Positions 23,699 to 29,395 of a stretch of 29,395 bases of DNA are shown here, one piece after another. Source of the stretch: Pseudomonadota bacterium (lineage in GTDB: Bacteria > Pseudomonadota > Gammaproteobacteria > Pseudomonadales > Oleiphilaceae); the NCBI GenBank assembly GCA_023430625.1, contig JAEZAA010000051.1, positions 1 to 29,395 of the forward strand. The letters run 5' to 3'. The notes below the pieces were generated by a model. The model saw only the letters and a program-made list of their open reading frames with translations. It had not been told where the DNA came from and ran no database searches. Both the position numbers and the translations under genes were made by a program. Each line of letters starts with the position of its first letter. The first letter of the stretch is position 1.

Positions 23699-25329
23699 GG
23701 CCGTGCCGTCTCGTCACCGGTTAGACCCAGCATGGCCTTGGCCACGGCCTCCGCCACCTTGATGCCGTCAACGCCAGCGGACAGGATGCCGCCGGCATAG
23801 CCCGCACCTTCACCGGCCGGATACAGGCCGCGCACGTTGAGGCTTTGCAGGCTGACGGTGTCGCGGGTGATCCGAACCGGTGAGGAGGTGCGGGTTTCAA
23901 TGCCGGTCAGGACCGCGTCGTCCCGGTCAAAACCACGAATCTGACGGCCAAAGGCGGGCAGTGCCTCGCGGATGGCCTCAATGGCGTAGGCGGGTAGAGA
24001 GGTGCTCAGGTCGCCCAACTTGACGCCCGGTTTGTAGGAGGGAATGACCTCCCCCAATTGGGTGGAGGGCTGGTTGCGGATAAAGTCGCCAACCAGCTGA
24101 CCGGGCGCACAATAATCCTGTCCGCCCAGTTGATAGGCGACAGATTCCAGGCGTTCCTGCAGTTCAACACCTGCCAGCGGGCCGCCCGGAAAATCCGTTT
24201 CCGGATTGATGCCCACCACGATGCCGGCATTGGCGTTACGCTCGTCGCGGGAATACTGGCTCATGCCGTTGGTTACCACCCGCTCGGGTTCGGAGGTTGC
24301 GGCGACCACCGTGCCACCAGGACACATGCAAAAGCTGTAGACGGCGCGACCGTTCTTGGCGTGATACACCAATTTATAGTCGGCTGCGCCCAACTCCGGA
24401 TGTCCTGCGTATTTACCCAGGCGCGCCCGGTCGATCAAGGATTGCGGGTGCTCGATCCGGAAGCCGATGGCAAATGGCTTGGCTTCCAGGAAAACGCCCT
24501 GGCGCTCAAGCATCCGGAAGGTGTCGCGCGAGCTGTGGCCGAGGGCGAGCACCACATGACGGCTCTGCAATTGCTCGCCATTTTCCAGGACCACGCCTTC
24601 GATCTGACCGTTGTCGATCAGCAGATCACTGACTTTGCTGCCGAAGCGTACCTCGCCGCCCAGTGCCTTGATCTCCTCGCGCATGGTGGAGACGACGCCA
24701 GTGAGACGAAAGGTACCGATGTGGGGCTTGCTGACATACAGGATTTCCTCGGGCGCACCGGCGCGCACGAACTCCCGCATTACCTTGCGGCCAAAGAACT
24801 GCGGATCCTTAATCTGGCTGTAGAGTTTACCGTCGGAGAACAGGCCTGCGCCGCCTTCGCCAAATTGCACGTTCGATTCCGGAGTCAGGATCTTCTTGCG
24901 CCACAGGGCCCAGGTGTCCTTGGTCCGCTGGCGCACATCCTTGCCCCGTTCCAGAATGATCGGCTTGAAGCCCATCTGGGCCAGAGTCAGCGCGGCGAAT
25001 AGGCCGCAGGGCCCAAAGCCGATAACGATAGGGCGCTCAGTGAGCCCGGCGGGAGCCTGGGCAACAGGATGGTATTCGGTGTCCGGCGCGGGACGGATAT
25101 GCGGGTCATCGGCAAAACGCTGCAGGATCTCGGCTTCGTTGCGGACTTCGAGATCGATGATATAGACGAACTTGATTTCCGTGTTCTTCTTGCGGGCGTC
25201 ATAGCTGCGCTTGAATACGGTGAAGTCGAGAAGATCCGCCTCTGGAATCTGCAGGCGCTCAATAATGGCGGCACGCAAGGCGGTATCGGGATGGTCGAGC
25301 GGCAGAGCAAGTTCGGTAATGCGCAGCAT
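23695..25329 (-). CDS. FAD-dependent dehydrogenase (COG2509-type)
   Basis: This 544-residue flavoprotein belongs to the conserved, uncharacterised dehydrogenase family of COG2509. A short N-terminal domain (about 1-90; start MLRITELALPLDHP, with FVYIIDLEV) precedes the FAD-binding Rossmann motif IGFGPCGLFAALTLAQMG (about 101-118). NVQFGEGGAGLFSDGKL, a second dinucleotide region with LALGHSSRDTF, and the C-terminal GLYPAGEGAGYAGGILSAGVDGIKVAEAV that closes over FAD follow. CMCPGG near residue 334 is a conserved Cys pair. AGGA precedes the ATG at 25327-25329 by eight bases; the open frame to 25365 is not needed. Substrate unknown. Confidence 0.9.
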   Translation of the reverse strand: MLRITELALPLDHPDTALRAAIIERLQIPEADLLDFTVFKRSYDARKKNTEIKFVYIIDLEVRNEAEILQRFADDPHIRPAPDTEYHPVAQAPAGLTERPIVIGFGPCGLFAALTLAQMGFKPIILERGKDVRQRTKDTWALWRKKILTPESNVQFGEGGAGLFSDGKLYSQIKDPQFFGRKVMREFVRAGAPEEILYVSKPHIGTFRLTGVVSTMREEIKALGGEVRFGSKVSDLLIDNGQIEGVVLENGEQLQSRHVVLALGHSSRDTFRMLERQGVFLEAKPFAIGFRIEHPQSLIDRARLGKYAGHPELGAADYKLVYHAKNGRAVYSFCMCPGGTVVAATSEPERVVTNGMSQYSRDERNANAGIVVGINPETDFPGGPLAGVELQERLESVAYQLGGQDYCAPGQLVGDFIRNQPSTQLGEVIPSYKPGVKLGDLSTSLPAYAIEAIREALPAFGRQIRGFDRDDAVLTGIETRTSSPVRITRDTVSLQSLNVRGLYPAGEGAGYAGGILSAGVDGIKVAEAVAKAMLGLTGDETARP

Positions 25330-25447
25330 GTCAGATTCCTGGCCGGTGACTCCGGCAAAGGTCATAAGGTGCGCGCATTGTAGCTTGTGCAGGGCTGGCT
25401 GTCAGGCCAGCATCGGGGTTCAGGACGAACGTCAGATAGGCAGGCGG

Positions 25448-25882
25448 TTAAGCGTTCTCGCGCCCCGTCTCGCGATAGCTCTCGATGTAGCCTTCCAGCA
25501 CGGGCACCAGGTTCTCATCCACCTGCTTGAACTCGACGCCCACATGATATTGCTCGCGGGACAGACGGCGAACATGGACCACGCCGCACTGGATGTTCAG
25601 GGTCAGGTTGCCGGTAATTTCGCTGTTCAGGGTGAAGCGCACCAGCAGCGGCACATGGCGATTGGGCGAGAAGGGCGCGTCCTTCATATGGATCGACTCC
25701 AACGTCTCCCGGTCGCAGGCCAGCAGCAGCCCGGTGCGGGACAGGTTGGCGATGTCGGCGCTCAGGGTCGTGCCGGTTTGCGTCTCCAGGGTAGCGGGCA
25801 TTTTGGCCGGCACGCGCAAGTGATGTCGCAAGTTCCTTTTGGGTGTAGTCATCGATGGAGTCGCCACGCTACTGGTTTGCAT
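25448..25882 (-). CDS. PilZ-domain protein (c-di-GMP receptor type)
   Basis: This 144-residue cytoplasmic protein is a single PilZ domain. The c-di-GMP motif is complete: RHHLR (Arg19, Arg23; RxxxR) at the N-terminus and NLSRTG (46-51; [D/N]xSxxG), followed by the VRF strand and the hallmark YHVGVEFKQV near the end. It should bind cyclic di-GMP and could act on motility, type IV pili or secretion; no such partner is nearby. AGGGG lies just before the ATG at 25880-25882. The frame is open to 25939, and an ATG at 25852 would cut off residues 1-10 only. It stands alone, divergent from rimO. Confidence 0.88.
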   Translation of the reverse strand: MQTSSVATPSMTTPKRNLRHHLRVPAKMPATLETQTGTTLSADIANLSRTGLLLACDRETLESIHMKDAPFSPNRHVPLLVRFTLNSEITGNLTLNIQCGVVHVRRLSREQYHVGVEFKQVDENLVPVLEGYIESYRETGRENA

Positions 25883-26053
25883 TACTGCCCCTATTGTATA
25901 GGTGTGCCTGGTACAGGCGAAAAAATTATTCGGGATCAATGTCTAGCGGACCTTGCTGGAGAGTGTAGCGGTATCCCCAGGAAAAAGAAGTGATCAAGTG
26001 GTCAAAATTACACCACGTTACCAAATCACAAAACGCCTACATACTTAGGAAAA

Positions 26054-26081
26054 CCGCCGTTAGCCGCTACTAACGTGGCGG
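26054..26081. promoter_or_regulatory. Hairpin in the pilZ / rimO divergent region
   Basis: CCGCCGTTAG and CTAAC-GT-GGCGG form a 10-bp stem with a 2-base bulge and a CCGCTA loop. It lies about 105-132 bases before the rimO start in the 303-base divergent gap 25883-26185. No T-run follows, so termination is unlikely. Beyond this and the promoter candidate at 26114-26142 I see nothing in the gap. Confidence 0.3.
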
Positions 26082-26113
26082 CAGGATACGAAACTTCCCC
26101 TAGCGATGAACCG

Positions 26114-26142
26114 TTCAAGTCCTGAACAGCTTGATGTAGAAT
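26114..26142 (+). promoter_or_regulatory. Candidate rimO promoter
   Basis: TTCAAG (26114-26119) and TAGAAT (26137-26142) are separated by exactly 17 bases, 44 bases before the rimO start. The -10 differs from consensus at one base and the -35 at three. The -35 lies inside a GTTCA-AGTCC-TGAAC inverted repeat (26113-26127), which could hold a regulator. Confidence 0.4.
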
Positions 26143-26185
26143 GCTCGCCCTTTCTTATTTGCCAGGCGTTAGCTGGAGGTTGTTC

Positions 26186-27505
26186 ATGTCGGCCCAAAAC
26201 GGGAAAGTCGGATTCGTCAGTCTCGGATGCCCGAAAGCACTAGTGGATTCCGAGCGGATTCTGACCCAGCTGCGCTCTGAAGGGTACGAGATCGTACCCA
26301 CCTACGACCAGGCGGACGTGGTCGTCGTCAACACCTGCGGCTTTATCGACAGCGCCGTGGCGGAGTCCCTGGATGCCATCGGCGAAGCCATGGCGGAGAA
26401 CGGCAAGGTCATCGTGACCGGCTGTTTGGGCGTGAAGGAAGACGAGATCCGCCAGCAATACCCCAACGTGCTCAAGGTCACCGGACCCCAGGCTTATGAA
26501 GCCGTGGTGGGCGCGGTGCATGAGCAGGTACCGCCGAAACACGATCCTTTCACCAGCCTGATGCCGCCCCAGGGCATCAAGCTGACGCCGCGCCACTACG
26601 CCTACGTGAAGATCTCGGAAGGCTGCAACCATCGCTGCACCTTCTGCATCATCCCCTCCATGCGTGGTGATCTGGTCAGCCGCCCGGTGGGCGAGGTGCT
26701 GGAAGAAGCCAAGCGGCTGGTGGACAACGGTGTTAAAGAACTGCTGATTATCTCCCAGGACACCAGCGCCTATGGCGTGGACATCAAGTACCGCACCGGT
26801 TTCTGGGACGGCCGCCCGGTCAAAACCCGCATGCTGGATCTGTGCGAGCAGCTGGGCAAGATGGGTGTTTGGGTGCGTCTGCACTACGTGTATCCCTATC
26901 CCCATGTGGATGAGGTGATCCCGCTGATGGCGGAAGGCAAGATCCTGCCGTATCTGGATATCCCGTTCCAGCACGCCAGCCCCCGTATCCTGAAGCTCAT
27001 GAAGCGTCCGGCGCATGCCGAGAACACCCTGGCGCGCATCAAGAAATGGCGCGAGATCTGTCCCGAGCTGACCCTGCGTTCGACCTTTATTGTCGGTTTT
27101 CCTGGTGAGACCGAGGAAGATTTCCAGATGCTGCTGGACTGGCTGGACGAAGCACAACTGGATCGGGTGGGCTGCTTTGCCTACTCGCCGGTGGAAGGCG
27201 CGCCTGCCAACGAGCTGGCCGATCCGGTGCCGGAAGAGGTCAAGCAGGAGCGTCTGGAGCGTTTCATGGCCAAGCAGGCGGAAATCAGCGCCGAGCGTCT
27301 ACGCCAGAAGATCGGCAAGACCATCCAGGTGATCGTCGATGAAGTGGACGAAGAAGGCGCCGTTGCCCGCAGCCAGGCTGACGCCCCTGAGATCGATGGC
27401 TTGGTGTATCTGAACGATGTGACGGATGTGAAGCCCGGCGACCTGCTGACTGTGGTGGTGGAACATTCCGACGAGCACGACCTCTGGGCAAGCCCCGTGG
27501 CTTGA
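26186..27505 (+). CDS. rimO: Ribosomal protein S12 methylthiotransferase RimO
   Basis: RimO is a radical-SAM enzyme that methylthiolates the beta carbon of the conserved Asp in ribosomal protein S12. The N-terminal cluster domain has SLGCPKALVDSE (Cys14 region), NTCGFI and TGCLG; the radical-SAM motif CNHRCTFC sits near residue 146, followed by IPSMRGDLVSRP, which separates RimO from MiaB. The C-terminal TRAM domain binds S12. GGAGG six bases upstream fixes the ATG at 26186 (439 residues); 15 extra in-frame codons before it are not part of the protein. It is monocistronic and ends in a strong terminator at 27530-27551. Confidence 0.97.
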   Translation: MSAQNGKVGFVSLGCPKALVDSERILTQLRSEGYEIVPTYDQADVVVVNTCGFIDSAVAESLDAIGEAMAENGKVIVTGCLGVKEDEIRQQYPNVLKVTGPQAYEAVVGAVHEQVPPKHDPFTSLMPPQGIKLTPRHYAYVKISEGCNHRCTFCIIPSMRGDLVSRPVGEVLEEAKRLVDNGVKELLIISQDTSAYGVDIKYRTGFWDGRPVKTRMLDLCEQLGKMGVWVRLHYVYPYPHVDEVIPLMAEGKILPYLDIPFQHASPRILKLMKRPAHAENTLARIKKWREICPELTLRSTFIVGFPGETEEDFQMLLDWLDEAQLDRVGCFAYSPVEGAPANELADPVPEEVKQERLERFMAKQAEISAERLRQKIGKTIQVIVDEVDEEGAVARSQADAPEIDGLVYLNDVTDVKPGDLLTVVVEHSDEHDLWASPVA

Positions 27506-27529
27506 TGCCTGATCGATAAACAAAAAGCC

Positions 27530-27551
27530 AGCCGGCAATGCCGGCTTTTTT
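27530..27551. terminator. Intrinsic terminator between rimO and the DUF3089 gene
   Basis: AGCCGGC and GCCGGCT form a 7-bp GC-rich stem with the 3-base loop AAT, followed by six T (27546-27551) and preceded by a run of A (27522-27526). It lies 25 bases after the rimO stop and 13 bases past the stop of the convergent gene, and can work in both directions. Confidence 0.9.
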
Positions 27552-27563
27552 GTGTCTGGCCAA

Positions 27564-28823
27564 TTAGTCCGGCTGCGCCGCCAGCCAGGCTTCACTTTGT
27601 GAGCGCGCCAACTCCACGAGGTTGCCCTGCACAAGTCCGATGTCCGCCAGATGCATGCCCCAGCCGCTGCCACCCAGGAACTCGGCGGGGTAATCGTCGG
27701 CGCGCGGATCACTGGAGTCGGCGGCAATATTGATTTCCAGATAACTGACACCCGCCTCGTTCACTTTACACTCACCCGTCAACTGGCCCGGTACCGCGAA
27801 AAATGGCGTATAGCTGGTGGCCAGCAGCGTATTGCGTAGGCGGCTGGCATAGGGACCACCGGAGCCTTTGGAATACATCAGCGTCTGATAGGCCGGTGCG
27901 TACCGGAACGGCAAATAGGCCTGTAGCGCGCCGACTCCACCCGCCAGTGCTGCCGGATTAACGCAGAGAGCTTGGGTGTTTGGTGTGGCAGTCACGCCAA
28001 AGCGCGCCGTTGCGAGCTCAGGGTCACCTTTTCGATAGCTGGCGAAACTGATCACACAGCCGGTTTGATCCGCGCTGCGGCAGGCCGGTGTGCTGGCGAA
28101 ACTGCCGCCCACGTCCGCGCCCAGGGGTACTTCAATCGAGAAGCCCGGCAGGTGGGCTGCAATCAACCGCTTGGCTAGATAGGGGTGCTGTTCCACCTCT
28201 TCCGCGATGACCTGCCGCAGCAGACGGGAACCCTGGCTGTGACCGACCAGAATGAAGCCACGCCCCTGGTTGTGATAGGCGATGTACTCCCGAAAGGCAT
28301 CCAGCACATCCGCGTAAGCCTTTTCGGTAGCCTTTCTGGCGGACTCGTCGCTGACCAGATTATCCGCCAAGGTGTCGAGTGCCAGGTAGGTCAGGGTCCG
28401 TTGCCGATAGATCGGCGCAAAAGTACGGCAGACTTCGCTGTAACGGGTGAACTGGGCGAGGGTGGTTTGTTTCTCCTGCGCCGTGGCCAGGAAGTTGGAG
28501 TTGGGGCCCAGGTCCAGGCTGGTGGTGGGGTACACATAGAAGCAATCCACTTCGGGGGCGTCCGCCGGTCGAGATTCCACGACGTTGGAGGAACCGTCAG
28601 CCTCCACCACCAACGCACGGACATTGTCGTCACACATATTGCGGGAACTGCTCAGGCCCGGATGGCAAAGCCAGCGGTTGGTGTCGCTGTAATTCGCGCT
28701 CATGTAGCCGTCGTAGGGGTTGGTTTCAGAGTCTGCGAGACTGGTTTGCGGTGTGAGTATTGCCAGGCTCAGGGCGAGCGGTGTCATCCGGGAGAAGAGC
28801 GTGCGTAGGTGAGTCATTTCCAT
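27564..28823 (-). CDS. Secreted alpha/beta hydrolase of the DUF3089 family
   Basis: The 419-residue protein has a signal peptide (1-30, cut after SLA) and belongs to DUF3089, a lipase/esterase-like group. The family strand VDCFYVYPTTSLD (92-104) is followed by the nucleophile elbow GHSQGS with Ser196 (194-199), then GSGWGMHLAD near residue 385, where the His is the likely triad base; the acidic partner is not certain. Eight or more Cys residues suggest disulfides in the periplasm or outside. The start ATG at 28821-28823 has an A/G-rich upstream stretch; an ATG two codons later is possible. It is convergent with rimO. With the PETase-like enzyme at 21825 it is the second secreted ester-hydrolase candidate. 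Confidence 0.8.
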   Translation of the reverse strand: MEMTHLRTLFSRMTPLALSLAILTPQTSLADSETNPYDGYMSANYSDTNRWLCHPGLSSSRNMCDDNVRALVVEADGSSNVVESRPADAPEVDCFYVYPTTSLDLGPNSNFLATAQEKQTTLAQFTRYSEVCRTFAPIYRQRTLTYLALDTLADNLVSDESARKATEKAYADVLDAFREYIAYHNQGRGFILVGHSQGSRLLRQVIAEEVEQHPYLAKRLIAAHLPGFSIEVPLGADVGGSFASTPACRSADQTGCVISFASYRKGDPELATARFGVTATPNTQALCVNPAALAGGVGALQAYLPFRYAPAYQTLMYSKGSGGPYASRLRNTLLATSYTPFFAVPGQLTGECKVNEAGVSYLEINIAADSSDPRADDYPAEFLGGSGWGMHLADIGLVQGNLVELARSQSEAWLAAQPD

Positions 28824-28939
28824 ACCCGTTTCTTTGAGTGTTGTTATGGGGTGTTCTGAAGATATCTGCGGGGATGGTAGCGGATGGATTCAGCCAGATC
28901 TGTTGCAGGTGTCATGCATTTGCGGGCGAGCGTTGGGCG

Positions 28940-28961
28940 CTCCCTCCTTTCGGAGGGGGAG
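28940..28961. repeat. C/G-rich extragenic palindrome, copy 3
   Basis: CTCCCTCC and GGAGGGGGAG flank a TTTC loop; pairing is imperfect, with two extra G. It resembles the palindromes at 15-37 and 17122-17143. It lies in the 188-base spacer downstream of the edge gene and upstream of the DUF3089 gene. Confidence 0.45.
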
Positions 28962-29011
28962 GAACACCACATGAGAGGCGCGTTATCGACCACGGAGCTA
29001 TTGGCATACAG

Positions 29012-29395
29012 CTATGCCTGCAACATCGCATCAGTCAGTTCAAGGCGAGGCCTCATCAAGTCCGGCCGGTACAGGGTATCAATGGCGTGTACCTTTTGGT
29101 TCATATCCATGAGTGTTTGCTCCCAGGTCTTGTCGTCCATGTCCCGCCAGTAACGCGGGGGGCGTCCGGTGCGGCGATCATGTTCGGCCGTGACCGGGTC
29201 CTGGTCCCGGTACTCTTCCCAAAGTGGGATATCCGGGAGCGGGCGGCTGGTGTCCATGTAGTTCTGCCACATGTCCCAGAAAGCATAACAGTCGACGGCG
29301 TTGCGGCGGCCGCTGATCAGATCACCAATGGGGACATTGATGTTGCGGTAGCGGTGTACGAAATAGAGATAGTGCAAGGGACCCTGGCGGTCACC
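29012..29395 (-). CDS. Unknown protein, 5' end cut by the window edge
   Basis: The open frame runs from the right edge to a TAG at 29012-29014 and gives at least 127 residues. A TTG at 29375-29377 is the first formal start, but the frame continues through the edge (GDRQGPLHYLYFVHRYRN), so the true start is probably outside. The visible part is rich in Trp, Tyr, Asp and Arg (WDMWQNYMD, PPRYWRDMDDKTWE), has no signal peptide or membrane segment, and I recognise no family. Codon use looks normal for the window. A 6-bp hairpin (29003-29018) overlaps its stop codon. Confidence 0.6.
   Translation of the reverse strand, partial: GDRQGPLHYLYFVHRYRNINVPIGDLISGRRNAVDCYAFWDMWQNYMDTSRPLPDIPLWEEYRDQDPVTAEHDRRTGRPPRYWRDMDDKTWEQTLMDMNQKVHAIDTLYRPDLMRPRLELTDAMLQA

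Noticed and set aside
25883..25939. 19-residue extension of the PilZ protein and a TACAAT close to its start
   Set aside because: The extension is unlike PilZ proteins, and the TACAAT lies only some ten bases before the start, too close for a promoter of a gene with a ribosome-binding site.
12247..27505. miaB and rimO as a recent duplication
   Set aside because: They are the two ancient, separate methylthiotransferase families, with different signature segments after the radical-SAM motif.

Overview
The window reads as a chromosomal segment of a gammaproteobacterium with a GC content of roughly 60 percent by eye. The housekeeping blocks holA-lptE-leuS with a divergent ybeL-type gene, and miaB-phoH-ybeY-corC-lnt, follow the gene order of the Pseudomonas/Oceanospirillales lineage. 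The secreted polyester-hydrolase-like protein, with a signal peptide like those of marine PET-hydrolase homologues, suggests a marine or hydrocarbon-associated genus (Halopseudomonas, Alcanivorax, Ketobacter or Marinobacter type). The genus is inferred, not proven. I saw no rRNA, tRNA, CRISPR array, phage or intact insertion sequence.

Layout. Positions 89-4305 (minus): leuS-lptE-holA, coding for leucyl-tRNA synthetase, the LPS-assembly lipoprotein and the DNA polymerase III delta subunit. Positions 4494-8224 (plus): a YbeL-like zinc-ribbon protein, a LysE/RhtB exporter, a 306-base gap with a tandem repeat that may be a mobile-element scar, a Cache-HAMP chemoreceptor and a small P-loop kinase-like protein. 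Positions 8246-13587 (minus): miaB, phoH, ybeY, corC and lnt, tightly packed. Positions 13687-15755 (minus): ndpA/yejK coupled to an exported beta-propeller protein. Positions 15962-17086 (plus): a class V aminotransferase of the alanine-glyoxylate/serine-pyruvate type. Positions 17199-19856 (minus): cysD-cysN of sulfate activation; CysN carries a decayed APS-kinase tail.

The accessory part is 20049-22760. On the minus strand it holds, in transcription order, a PETase-like secreted polyester hydrolase, an AraC-family regulator, and, overlapping the regulator by four bases, a shortened lipase-foldase (Lif)-like protein lacking the family's hallmark motif and with no lipase next to it. A coupled FAD-dehydrogenase/SpoU-methyltransferase pair (22979-25329), a PilZ protein (25448-25882), rimO (26186-27505), a second secreted alpha/beta hydrolase (DUF3089, 27564-28823) and a truncated unknown gene at the right edge complete the window.

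How it fits together: most genes are core functions (translation, tRNA and ribosome modification, outer-membrane biogenesis, sulfur assimilation). The most interesting signal is the extracellular ester-hydrolysis neighbourhood: the PETase-like enzyme, regulator, orphan Lif-like chaperone and DUF3089 hydrolase. Its active site mixes residues usually used to separate PETase subtypes. Secondary points are the relic CysC domain, a chemoreceptor with a changed trimer-contact glutamate, and a family of C/G-rich palindromes at three gene ends.
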